Part shown: one piece after another, positions 16,615-24,677 of the stretch
How positions within the stretch are numbered: the first letter of the stretch is position 1
Layout: the number at the start of each line of letters is the position of its first letter
Assembly: GCA_040401595.1 (NCBI GenBank)
Contig: JBBAOE010000016.1
Span: forward strand, 1 to 64,000
Source of the DNA: RFPW01 sp040401595
GTDB taxonomy: Bacteria > Pseudomonadota > Gammaproteobacteria > Burkholderiales > Burkholderiaceae_E
Reading direction: 5' to 3'
DNA length: 64,000 bases
Translations under genes and position numbers: made by a program
The notes under the pieces: model-generated
Told to the model about the DNA's origin: nothing
What the model saw: the letters and a program-made list of their open reading frames with translations, nothing else
Databases searched by the model: none

Positions 16615-17367
16615 CTAGAATTGATATCGGCGCAGACCGCCATCCACCGGGATGACGGCTCCGGTGATGTACTGCGCTCGCGGCGATGCCAGGAAGACGA
16701 TCAAAGCGGCGAGTTCCTCAGGCTCGCCGTAGCGGCCCATCGGGATTTCGTGCTCGGACTGCCACGCGCGATATTCGGGCGTGTAGTTGCGCAGAATTTG
16801 GTCGCTGATGATGCGCCCGGGTGGGATGCAGTTGACGGTGATGCCTTTCTTGCCCACCTCGCGCGACAGACCCTTGGCCCAGGAGTGCATCGCCGCTTTG
16901 GCGCAGAACGCCCCATTGATGCCGTCTGGCTCCGATTTCCCCGTGACATTGATGACGCGGCCCCAGCCATTCGCCATCATTTGATCGATCAGAAAGTCGG
17001 TCAGCTGACGATGGCGGGTAAAGTTGAGCGTGATCGCTTCCTCCCAGACCGATTCATCCGTGTGCAACTTGAACGGTCGTGACCCGCCGGCATTGTTGAC
17101 CAGAATCTCGACCTTGCCGAGAGCGGCCAACGCCTGGGCTGCGGTGTGTTGCGCAGCCTCAGGGGCTAGTGCGTCCTGGATGATCACTGCCGGCGCATGG
17201 CCTCCGCTCGAGACGATGGATGCGGCGAGCTCGCGAAGTGCCGCCTCCCGGCGCCCGACGAGCGCCAACTGAACACCCTCGGCAGCCAGGGCGATTGCCG
17301 TGGCACGACCGATTCCGGCGCTGGCGCCCGTGACCAGGGCAGTCTTGCCACGCAGTAGCATATCCAT
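16615..17367 (-). CDS. SDR-family protein with altered catalytic Tyr position
   Basis: The 250-residue classical-length SDR has TGASAGIGRATA, LVNNAGG, and a C-terminal YITGAVIPVDGG. The usual YxxxK is replaced: the segment reads GAFCAKAAMHSWAKG, so the conserved Lys is present but Ala occupies the Tyr position. The Ser region reads INVTGKSEPDG. The protein may use another residue, act on an unusual substrate, or be a non-catalytic binder. Ten bases separate its start from the stop of the upstream Bug-type gene on the same strand, suggesting one operon with it and the SDR further upstream. Confidence 0.8.
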   Translation of the reverse strand: MDMLLRGKTALVTGASAGIGRATAIALAAEGVQLALVGRREAALRELAASIVSSGGHAPAVIIQDALAPEAAQHTAAQALAALGKVEILVNNAGGSRPFKLHTDESVWEEAITLNFTRHRQLTDFLIDQMMANGWGRVINVTGKSEPDGINGAFCAKAAMHSWAKGLSREVGKKGITVNCIPPGRIISDQILRNYTPEYRAWQSEHEIPMGRYGEPEELAALIVFLASPRAQYITGAVIPVDGGLRRYQF

Positions 17368-17377
17368 GGGGGGTCTC

Positions 17378-18415
17378 TCAGGAATCCAGTTTGAGATTCG
17401 ATTTCTTCACAACCAGTTCCCAACGCGCCTGTTCTTCTCGGATGAATTTCCCGAATTCCTCCGGCGAGCCGGGACCGAAGATGGCATTGTCAGTGGAAAA
17501 TCGCTCGCCGACCTGACGGGACTTGAGTGCCTGGTTGGCCGCAGCATTCAGCTTGTCGATGGTGGATCTGGGCACGCCGGACGGTGCCATGATGCCGTAC
17601 CACTGCGAGGTTTCGAACCCTTCATACCCCTGTTCGGCCACGGTCGGTACATCGGGTAGTGCCGCGATTCGCTTTGGCATACCGATCGCGATCGGCCGTA
17701 CCTTGCCGTCCTTGATATAGGGCATCAGTGCAGGCGCACCGGCAGACGCGGTTTCAGTGCGTCCAGCGATCAGATCAATCATTTGCGGGCCAGTGCCGCG
17801 ATAGGGAATATGGGTCAGATCCATCCCGGTGACCATGGCCAGGTATTCATAGGCAAGGTGACCCGCACTGGCGTTACCCGCTGAGCCGTAGTTCAGCTTC
17901 CCCGGTTTGCTTTTGGCGAGGGCAACAAATTCCTTCAGGTTTTTTGCCGGCACATCGGGATGGACTACGAACAGATTGGGAACCCGAGCCAGAAGTGCAA
18001 CGGGCTGAAAATCCCGGTTCACGTCATAGGGCTGTTTCGCGAGCGCGTAGGGGTTGACTGCCAGTGTGCCCACATGGCCGAGGACCAGCGTATGGCCATC
18101 GGGCGCCGACTTGAGCACCTCGTTCATGGCAATCACCCCAGCGCCGCCGGGCTTGTTTTCGACAATGACATTCTGTCCAAGCAGATTGCTCATTTCGACC
18201 GCCAAGGTCCGGGCAACGATTTCGGAGGTGCCCCCCGGCGCGAATGGCACCAGGAGCCGGATGGGTTTGGTTGGGAAGGCTTGGGCGATCGCGAGCCCGG
18301 GAAACCCGCTCAGGGCAAGTGCCGAGGCGCCTGCCATGCGCAGCGACCCCCGCCGTTGCGGCGAAGTCACGGTTACTTCAAGCCGGATGGTTTGCTTTTT
18401 GGAAGGATTTGTCAT
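17378..18415 (-). CDS. Bug-type periplasmic solute-binding protein (TctC family)
   Basis: The 345-residue tripartite tricarboxylate transporter receptor has a signal region with paired arginines (QRRGSLRMAG, then hydrophobic to AIAQA). It then has the family core: FPTKPIRLLVPFAPGGTSEIVART, ENKPGGAGVIAMNEV, DGHTLVLGHVGT and HIPYRGTGPQMIDLIAG. These bind carboxylates or amides in the periplasm. No TctA/TctB membrane genes are near, as is common for Bug proteins in Burkholderiales. ATG 18415 was chosen at the signal peptide start; it lies inside the 3' end of the upstream SDR gene (38-base overlap), implying coupling. The substrate may relate to the two neighbouring SDRs. Confidence 0.88.
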   Translation of the reverse strand: MTNPSKKQTIRLEVTVTSPQRRGSLRMAGASALALSGFPGLAIAQAFPTKPIRLLVPFAPGGTSEIVARTLAVEMSNLLGQNVIVENKPGGAGVIAMNEVLKSAPDGHTLVLGHVGTLAVNPYALAKQPYDVNRDFQPVALLARVPNLFVVHPDVPAKNLKEFVALAKSKPGKLNYGSAGNASAGHLAYEYLAMVTGMDLTHIPYRGTGPQMIDLIAGRTETASAGAPALMPYIKDGKVRPIAIGMPKRIAALPDVPTVAEQGYEGFETSQWYGIMAPSGVPRSTIDKLNAAANQALKSRQVGERFSTDNAIFGPGSPEEFGKFIREEQARWELVVKKSNLKLDS

Positions 18416-19262
18416 GGGGATGGTTCTCGGGTGATGGGGAGAGCGCCCGTTCGCTGAAACGCCACAATGTGTCCGCCAGTGCCCGGTTTGACGCCATTGC
18501 GCTGGGCTCGCGCACCTGACAGCGGTCGTAGTACCGACCCGTCTCATGGGCAGCTGCGGCTGCGGTTGCGCAATAAAGACTCGTTTTCGCGCCTTCAGCT
18601 GGGGTGATCATGGCCCATTTTCGCAGCGCCACGATGGGTTTCGGGGCGTGACGCCAGATTTCGCTGGCGATCACGCCCGGGTGTACGGCATAGGTTTGTA
18701 CACCGGTCCCCTGCAGACGCTGCCCCAGTTCCTGACTGAACAGAATATTGGCGAGTTTGGAGACCGCGTATTCCCGGATGGTCAGCCAGGATTGAGTCGG
18801 GGCGGTTAGATTCTGGAATGAAATGTTGCGGACATATCGGTGGGCCCGGCTGGCAACCGTCACGATGCGTGCGGGCGCGCTCTCGAGGATGCGGGGCAGA
18901 AGGGCTTGCGTCAGCGCAAAGTGGCCCATGTGGTTGATGCCAAAGGCGATCTCAAAACCGGAGCGGGTTATCCCTCGTGCACCAGCGATGCCCCCATTGT
19001 TGATCAGACAGTGAATTGGTAGGTCTCGCGCAAGGATTGATTGGGCACACGCCTGGATTGATTCGAAATCGCCCAGGTCGAGCGCAATGGTTTCGACGCG
19101 TTGATTTCCTGTGGCCTGTCGGATCTGGTCTCGAGCCCGGTTCGCACGTTCGGCGGAACGGCAGGCCATCACAACGTGGGCGCCCTGCCGGGCGAGTTCC
19201 AGCGCGGTAAAAAAACCGATTCCAGTGTTGGCGCCCGTAATCAGGACGACCTTGTTACGCAT
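18378..19262 (-). CDS. SDR-family oxidoreductase (retinol dehydrogenase-like)
   Basis: The 294-residue protein opens with VVLITGANTGIGFFTALELA. It continues with VVMACRSAERA, CLINNGGIAG, the catalytic Ser in IVTVASRAHRY, and YAVSKLANILFSQEL (Tyr-x3-Lys). This is the pattern of the WW-oxidoreductase/retinol-dehydrogenase-like SDR group, which reduces or oxidises lipophilic carbonyls or alcohols. The last 38 bases overlap the start of the Bug-type gene. It appears to be the first gene of a three-gene minus-strand operon (SDR, Bug, SDR). Confidence 0.85.
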   Translation of the reverse strand: MRNKVVLITGANTGIGFFTALELARQGAHVVMACRSAERANRARDQIRQATGNQRVETIALDLGDFESIQACAQSILARDLPIHCLINNGGIAGARGITRSGFEIAFGINHMGHFALTQALLPRILESAPARIVTVASRAHRYVRNISFQNLTAPTQSWLTIREYAVSKLANILFSQELGQRLQGTGVQTYAVHPGVIASEIWRHAPKPIVALRKWAMITPAEGAKTSLYCATAAAAAHETGRYYDRCQVREPSAMASNRALADTLWRFSERALSPSPENHPHDKSFQKANHPA

Positions 19263-19366
19263 TCACGATCCTTTCCGTTACTAACAGCGTAACACCGTGT
19301 AGTCGCCCAGTGCCCGGACAGAGCGGGAGGATAAACTTTCTGATTTTGCGAATTAATTCACTTTTC

Positions 19367-19391
19367 GGGTATTTTTTCGCTGGAAATACCC
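19367..19391 (+). promoter_or_regulatory. Perfect inverted repeat upstream of the hns-like gene
   Basis: GGGTATTT and AAATACCC form perfect 8-base arms around a 9-base loop. The element sits 72 bases before the H-NS start in an AT-rich tract. It could be an operator or a 5'-leader hairpin; there is no T-run after it, so a terminator is unlikely. Confidence 0.5.
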
Positions 19392-19463
19392 AGTCCTCGG
19401 GCAGTAGGATCAATTTCAGTTAGCGGCTATTTGCCGTGCGTTGCCACTACCCAGGAGCTCTTC

Positions 19464-19835
19464 ATGGTTCGTCTTCCCCCTGATTCCAATAGTGAACTCC
19501 TCAAAATCCGCGCTGAGCGCGAGCGCCTGGAACAACGAGAAAAACAGTTGCTGCGAAGCGTCCAGTCCCGGGGACTCAATGAGATTGTTCGGATCGCCGG
19601 GCTGTATCAGATCGACGCCGATCGTATCTCGGCTGCCTTGTCCCGTCGTGCCGATCGCCCGATGCACCAGGGTGTTGCAACCGGTACAGGCCGTAAAGTC
19701 GATCCTAAATTCCGCGATCCCGCCGATCCCGACAAGACCTGGTCTGGCCGCGGTAAGAAGCCCCATTGGATCCAAAATCTCGAGAGTGCTGGGCGGCTTG
19801 AGTCTGCGCGTATTTCCCAGCGCGCTTCGGTTTGA
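19464..19835 (+). CDS. H-NS family nucleoid-associated protein
   Basis: The 123-residue protein has an N-terminal coiled-coil oligomerisation region (LLKIRAERERLEQREKQLL) and a C-terminal DNA-binding domain. The latter contains PKFRDPADPDKTWSGRGKKP, the betaproteobacterial form of the H-NS AT-hook-like motif (TWxGRG). It binds and silences AT-rich DNA. ATG 19464 is chosen for its AGGAG site at 19453-19457; an upstream in-frame start lacks one. The gene stands alone, downstream of an AT-rich region with an inverted repeat, and converges with the epimerase gene two bases away. Confidence 0.9.
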   Translation: MVRLPPDSNSELLKIRAERERLEQREKQLLRSVQSRGLNEIVRIAGLYQIDADRISAALSRRADRPMHQGVATGTGRKVDPKFRDPADPDKTWSGRGKKPHWIQNLESAGRLESARISQRASV

Positions 19836-19837
19836 TT

Positions 19838-20872
19838 TTAGTCTCGGGGTGTCGGTCCCTGGCTGAGGGATCCTCCGGCCCGGCGGATCTTTTCGGCGGT
19901 CAAAAATGTCTCAACGGTTGGCCATTGGAGGGTAGTTCGCAATTCCTTCAGCGCTCGGCGACCGTTGATCCGTCGGGACTCAGTCAAGAACGAAAGCATC
20001 ATCGGGGTCAGGTACTGGGCCAACTGATCTTTCGGGACGCGCGGTGGGGTGGGCAGCCCGAGGGCGTCGGCGACCAGGTCCAGCCATTGCCCGGTCCTGA
20101 CCGCGCTGGTGTCGACCGTATTGAGGGCCCGGGCTGATCGCGTCCGCATCAGGCTGAGCAGTGTCAACCGGGCGAGATCGTCGGCATGAATATGGTTGGT
20201 ATATCCATCGCCGTCGCCATCTGCAACCGGCAACCCTTTGCGCAGACGCTCTTCGGGTAAGCGATCAGCAGCATAAATCCCCGGCACCCGCAGGATCGCG
20301 GCCCGCAGGCGCGCAGGCCGCTGACGACCGTCAATCGCGCCCGATGCGATCGCCTCTGGACGGACTGCCAGCCGAACCTGTTGTTCCGCATCGACCCGAC
20401 GTTTGGCGCGTGGCGTGGTGGGATTAACAGGCGTGGTTTCACTGACCCAGCCGCCGTCCTGATCGCCATAGACGCCGGTGGTGCTCATGTAGACCAATCG
20501 GGGTTCTGACGGGGCTGCACGTTGCAGTCCAAACCGTTGTCGCGTCGCCCGTGAGGACCGCTTGGCTGCGAATGCCCCAAGCCAGTTGCGCAATCTCGGA
20601 TCGGTGGCGCCGGCATTGGGCGGCGGGGCCAGGTACAGCATCCAGTTCGCCAGGCCTGCTGCCTGTGCCAGTGTTCGCCGCTGATCAAGGTCGGCTCGAA
20701 CAGGTTTGATGCCCTGGACTCTCAGTTCATCTGCCTTGTCCGAGCTGCGCGCGATACCCAATACCTGCCAACGGGAGCCCAACAACGCAGCGATCCGTTG
20801 GCCGATATCGCCGCAGCCAATGATCAGCAGACGCGGGCGGCGTAGTCTGCGGGGAAGGACAGGCCGTCGCAT
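19838..20872 (-). CDS. NAD(P)-binding sugar-epimerase-like protein (YeeZ-type)
   Basis: The 344-residue protein has a Rossmann start LLIIGCGDIGQRIAALLG, a VYMSTTGVYGDQDGGWVSE segment (extended-SDR Ser/Thr and Tyr region), and a NHIHADDLARL motif. This is the pattern of the YeeZ/NAD-dependent epimerase-dehydratase subgroup, whose substrate is not established. The Tyr of VYGDQDGG lacks the usual YxxxK Lys spacing, as is normal for this subgroup. ATG 20872 is used; the frame remains open to 20953. The next plus-strand gene diverges from it with 64 bases between, which should contain both promoters. Confidence 0.78.
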   Translation of the reverse strand: MRRPVLPRRLRRPRLLIIGCGDIGQRIAALLGSRWQVLGIARSSDKADELRVQGIKPVRADLDQRRTLAQAAGLANWMLYLAPPPNAGATDPRLRNWLGAFAAKRSSRATRQRFGLQRAAPSEPRLVYMSTTGVYGDQDGGWVSETTPVNPTTPRAKRRVDAEQQVRLAVRPEAIASGAIDGRQRPARLRAAILRVPGIYAADRLPEERLRKGLPVADGDGDGYTNHIHADDLARLTLLSLMRTRSARALNTVDTSAVRTGQWLDLVADALGLPTPPRVPKDQLAQYLTPMMLSFLTESRRINGRRALKELRTTLQWPTVETFLTAEKIRRAGGSLSQGPTPRD

Positions 20873-20936
20873 CGGAATCCTGAGTCTGATAGTTTGGCAA
20901 AATTGTGTTTTAACAGAGTTTATCGGGTACGTACTC

Positions 20937-21989
20937 ATGGGCCACCAGGTCACTGTCCTTCCGAGCGGTCAGCAATTTATGGCTGAGCCAGGCGAGTCCA
21001 TTCTCGAGGCCGGATTACGGGCACGTGTTGTGTTGCCCTATGGATGCCGCAATGGGGCCTGTGGCTCCTGTAAAGCACGGGTTGTGACGGGCGATCTGCA
21101 TCAGGATGGGTTTCAGTCCGGCGCAATGACCCAGGCAGAAAAGCTGGATGGTTTTGTCCTGCTGTGCTGCGCTCAGGCGCAATCCGATATCACGCTGGAA
21201 GCCAGGGTGCTCGCGGGGGTTGGGGATATACCGGTACGTAAAATGCCGTGCCGGATCTCGACGATTGAACGCCCCGCCGCTGACGTCGCAATCCTGAGGC
21301 TGCAACTCCCGGCGACCGAACGATTGCAATTTCTCGCCGGGCAATACGTCGACATCATTCTGAAGGATGGTGCCCGTCGGAGTTATTCCATTGCCGTGCC
21401 GCCCCATGCCATCGAAGAGGGCTTGGAGTTGCATATTCGCCACCTCGCCGGTGGCCGATTCACCGATGGGTTGTTTGGGGTGAGTCAGCCGGAGATCAAG
21501 GTGCGCGATATTTTGCGATTTGAGGGCCCACTCGGAACCTTCTTTTTGCGCGAGGACAGTCAGCGCCCGCTGATTTTGCTGGCCAGCGGAACGGGATTTG
21601 CGCCGATCCAGGCGATGGTCGAGCATGCGCGCTTCAAGCGAATGGATCGACCCATGACGCTTTATTGGGGGGGGCGTCGCCCAGCGGACTTGTATCGTGA
21701 CGCGCTGGTACAGCAGTGGGCCCGCGAGATTCCGGACTTTCGGTATGTGCCAGTCGTCTCCGATGGGCAAGCTGAGGATCGCTGGACTGGTCGGACCGGG
21801 TTCGTTCATCAGGCGGTACTCGAAGACTACCCCGACTTGTCGAGCTTTCAAGTCTATGCCTGTGGCGCACCGGTGATGGTCGAGGCGGCTCGGCGAGATT
21901 TCAGTGCCCTGGCTGGATTGCCCGCCGATGAATTCTTTGCCGACGCCTTCACCTCGGCTGCAGATGCTGCCGCCGCAGCGTCCGTGTGA
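20937..21989 (+). CDS. 2Fe-2S/FAD oxidoreductase (CDP-6-deoxy-glucoseen reductase-like)
   Basis: The 350-residue protein starts with a plant-type ferredoxin domain (about 1-90) with CRNGACGSC and a fourth Cys in LCCAQ, the ligands of a 2Fe-2S cluster. An FAD-binding barrel follows, with RSYSIAVPP, the RxYS-type flavin motif. A NAD(P)-binding domain then has LLASGTGFAPIQAM and the C-terminal VYACGAPVMVEAARRDF. It passes electrons from NAD(P)H through FAD to the cluster. Burkholderiales genomes commonly label this the CDP-6-deoxy-delta-3,4-glucoseen reductase type, but no deoxysugar genes are nearby, so the physiological acceptor is unknown. ATG 20937 is at the domain start. Confidence 0.87.
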   Translation: MGHQVTVLPSGQQFMAEPGESILEAGLRARVVLPYGCRNGACGSCKARVVTGDLHQDGFQSGAMTQAEKLDGFVLLCCAQAQSDITLEARVLAGVGDIPVRKMPCRISTIERPAADVAILRLQLPATERLQFLAGQYVDIILKDGARRSYSIAVPPHAIEEGLELHIRHLAGGRFTDGLFGVSQPEIKVRDILRFEGPLGTFFLREDSQRPLILLASGTGFAPIQAMVEHARFKRMDRPMTLYWGGRRPADLYRDALVQQWAREIPDFRYVPVVSDGQAEDRWTGRTGFVHQAVLEDYPDLSSFQVYACGAPVMVEAARRDFSALAGLPADEFFADAFTSAADAAAAASV

Positions 21990-21998
21990 GGGTCTTGG

Positions 21999-22721
21999 TC
22001 AGGCTGCGTCTTCGCCCAGATAGGCCGACCGTACGCGGGGGTCTTCGAGTAATGCGGCCGCCGAGTTCGTGAGCGTGATCCGGCCAGACTCCATGACATA
22101 GCCCCGGTTAGCGCAGCCGAGGGCGAGCCGCGCATTTTGTTCGACGAGGAGAATGGTTGTCCCCGTTGCCGAGACCGCGCGGATGACCTCGAAGATCTTT
22201 TCGACCAAAATGGGGGACAGGCCCATGGACGGTTCATCGAGCAGTAGCAGGCGCGGCCGCCCCATCAGCGCGCGGGCCATTGCCAGCATCTGCTGTTCAC
22301 CGCCCGACATCGTGCCAGCCAGTTGCTGCGTGCGCTCGCGCAAGCGCGGGAAGAGCGTAAACATCTGTTCGATATCGGCAGCGATTTCTCCGGCGCCGGT
22401 GCGCACGAATGCACCCATCTGAAGATTTTCCATAATCGTCATGCGGGCGAATACGCCCCGGCCCTCGGGCACCAGCGCCATCCCCCGACGCACCAGTTCA
22501 TGGGTCGGGACCTTGCTGATCGAGTCACCAAAGAGTTCGACCTGTCCGCGCCAAGGTAAATCGCCCGTCAGGGCCTTGAGCGTGGTGGTCTTTCCAGCCC
22601 CATTGGCGCCGATCAGTGCGACCAGTTCGCCGGCATGGACGTCCAGATCAATTCCCTTGACGGCTTGAATGCCACCGTAGGCAACCTCCAGATTGGTGAC
22701 CTTGAGCACCGGCTCAGGCAT
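21999..22721 (-). CDS. livF: Branched-chain amino-acid ABC transporter ATPase LivF
   Basis: The 240-residue ABC ATPase has Walker A GANGAGKTT, signature MSGGEQQMLAMARAL and Walker B LLLLDEPSMGLSP, with the LVPEGRGVFARMTIMENL stretch specific to LivF. It energises import of branched-chain amino acids or similar carboxylated compounds. It is the last gene of livH-livM-livG-livF and overlaps livG by eight bases. Confidence 0.92.
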   Translation of the reverse strand: MPEPVLKVTNLEVAYGGIQAVKGIDLDVHAGELVALIGANGAGKTTTLKALTGDLPWRGQVELFGDSISKVPTHELVRRGMALVPEGRGVFARMTIMENLQMGAFVRTGAGEIAADIEQMFTLFPRLRERTQQLAGTMSGGEQQMLAMARALMGRPRLLLLDEPSMGLSPILVEKIFEVIRAVSATGTTILLVEQNARLALGCANRGYVMESGRITLTNSAAALLEDPRVRSAYLGEDAA

Positions 22722-23499
22722 GGCTAGCCCCTTCGTGGCTCGTGCCCAGATACGCTTCGATCACCATCGGGTCGACACGCACCGCGGCTGGTAAGCCTTC
22801 TGCGATGCGACGGCCCTGGTCGAGTACGGTGACCCGGTCACAGAGGCCCATCACGAGCTTGACATCGTGTTCGATGAGCAGAATGGTCGTACCGCGCTCC
22901 AGGATTCGTTCAAGCAGACTGCGCAAGGCGAGTTTCTCCGTCGCATTCATGCCGGCAGCGGGCTCATCTAGCGCGAGTAATCGAGGCTCGGTGGCTAGGG
23001 CCCGGGCAATCTCCAGACGACGCTGATCGCCATAGGAGAGCGTGCGCGCGGTATGCGTCGCCATTCCGGCGATGCCAACAAATTCCAGCAAGGCCCGGGC
23101 ATGCTCCCGGATCGCTTGCTCTTCGGCACGCTGGCCTGGGCTCCTGAACACGGCGCCCAGCACGCCAGAATGCGTACGCACATGGCGACCTACCATGACA
23201 TTTTCGAGCGCGGTCATGGCGCCAAAGAGGCGGATATTCTGAAAGGTACGAGCAATGCCCGCCTGCGCAACCTCGTGAACCGAGCTGGGCGTGTAGGGCT
23301 GGCCGTCCAGTAGGAACTGTCCGCTGTCGGGGACATACAGCCCGGTGATGACGTTGAACAAGGTCGTTTTACCAGCGCCATTGGGGCCGATCAGACCGAC
23401 GATATGCCCGCGCGGTACCGCCAGCGCAACGTCGGAGAGCGCCTGCAGCCCGCCAAAACGCTTGGAGACGCCGCGGATGTCCAGCAGGAGATCCGTCAT
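22714..23499 (-). CDS. livG: Branched-chain amino-acid ABC transporter ATPase LivG
   Basis: The 261-residue ATPase has Walker A GPNGAGKTT and the LivG-typical ARTFQNIRLFGAMTALENV segment. It also has the LSYGDQRRLEIARAL signature and LLALDEPAAGMN Walker B. It pairs with LivF beneath the two permeases. Its ATG overlaps the stop of livM (ATGA), showing translational coupling. Confidence 0.92.
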   Translation of the reverse strand: MTDLLLDIRGVSKRFGGLQALSDVALAVPRGHIVGLIGPNGAGKTTLFNVITGLYVPDSGQFLLDGQPYTPSSVHEVAQAGIARTFQNIRLFGAMTALENVMVGRHVRTHSGVLGAVFRSPGQRAEEQAIREHARALLEFVGIAGMATHTARTLSYGDQRRLEIARALATEPRLLALDEPAAGMNATEKLALRSLLERILERGTTILLIEHDVKLVMGLCDRVTVLDQGRRIAEGLPAAVRVDPMVIEAYLGTSHEGASHA

Positions 23500-24677
23500 G
23501 ATTGTCTTCGATCAGGCGCTGGCCATAACCCTGCCGGACGCAGCAGCATGATCAGCATCATCGAAAGACCAAAGAGCAACATCCGAAGGGCTTCGGCCGG
23601 GACGAGTTCAGACCCGAAGAGCGCCTCCTGGACCGGCCTTGCGAGGTGACGGAGGGTTTCGGGAATGGCATAGAGCAGTACCGCACCCAGAATCACGCCT
23701 GGGATATGCCCCATGCCGCCCAGAACGACCATGGCGACGACGACGATCGATTCGTTGAGGGTGAAGCTTTCCGGTGAGACGAAACCCTGAAACGCGGCGA
23801 AGAGCGCCCCCGAAATGCCACCGAAGGAGGCTCCCAGAGCGAAGGCCAGAAGCTTCACATTGCGTGTATTGATGCCCATGGCGCGGGCTGCAATTTCGTC
23901 TTCTCGGATCGCGACCCACGCCCGCCCAATCCGCGAGTCCTGCAACCGGACACTGACCAGGATCAACAGAAGACTCAGTGCGAGGAACAGAAAGTAGTAG
24001 AGCGTCACCGACGTAATCTCGACGGAGCCCAGTACGATTTTTTTGCCGAGGTTGACGCCAAAGATCGATACGGGATCGATGTTGCTGATGCCCTGCGGGC
24101 CATTCGTCAAGTTCGCTGGTGCGTTGAGATTGTTCAAAAAAATACGAATGATCTCGCCAAACCCAAGCGTGACAATGGCCAGATAGTCGCCGCGCAATTT
24201 CAGCGTCGGGGCTCCGAGCAATACGCCGAATGCGGCGGCCAGCAACGCGCCCAGGGGCAGGACCAGCCAGATCCCGGCGTGCATCCCACCGGGCAGCGCT
24301 TGGGCCAGCCATTCGAAGTTTTCCAACAGATGTGGGCTCGACAGCAGTGCGTACAGGTAGGCACCCACGGCATAGAATGCGATGTAGCCCAGATCAAGCA
24401 GGCCCGCATAGCCCACGACGATATTCAGCCCCAGGGCGAGCATGATGTAGAGGAGGGCGAAGTCCAAGATCCTGACCCAGGAGTTGCCAGCGAGCCCGGC
24501 CACGAAGGGCAACAGGATGAGCGCGATGGCAACCGCTGCAATGCCGGCGCGCAGGCGCCAACTCACCGCGTCAGACGACGCTGGTCCGATCTGGGGTGCA
24601 TTTGGACCGGTGCTTGGACCGGTGCTTGGGCCTGCATTCGGGCCTGCATTCGGGCCGGATACCTGCACCTTAAGCAC
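23496..24677 (-). CDS. livM: Branched-chain amino-acid ABC transporter permease LivM
   Basis: The 393-residue permease has about eight to ten membrane segments. It has the family motifs GLLDLGYIAFYAVGAYLYALL, TLKLRGDYLAIVTLGFGEIIR and AWVAIREDEIAARAMGINTRNVKLLAFALGA. The first 20 or so residues are an unusual Gly-Pro-Asn-Ala / Gly-Pro-Ser-Thr repeat encoded by 12-base tandem units, preceding the first membrane helix. The GTG at 24677 overlaps the stop of livH by eight bases. Confidence 0.9.
   Translation of the reverse strand: MLKVQVSGPNAGPNAGPSTGPSTGPNAPQIGPASSDAVSWRLRAGIAAVAIALILLPFVAGLAGNSWVRILDFALLYIMLALGLNIVVGYAGLLDLGYIAFYAVGAYLYALLSSPHLLENFEWLAQALPGGMHAGIWLVLPLGALLAAAFGVLLGAPTLKLRGDYLAIVTLGFGEIIRIFLNNLNAPANLTNGPQGISNIDPVSIFGVNLGKKIVLGSVEITSVTLYYFLFLALSLLLILVSVRLQDSRIGRAWVAIREDEIAARAMGINTRNVKLLAFALGASFGGISGALFAAFQGFVSPESFTLNESIVVVAMVVLGGMGHIPGVILGAVLLYAIPETLRHLARPVQEALFGSELVPAEALRMLLFGLSMMLIMLLRPAGLWPAPDRRQS
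24602..24657 (-). repeat. 12-bp tandem repeat encoding the LivM N-terminal tail
   Basis: Four to five imperfect 12-base units (forward strand TTGGACCGGTGC twice, then TTCGGGCCTGCA-like units) encode GPNA and GPST tetrapeptides. Unit gain or loss would stay in frame. Confidence 0.8.
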
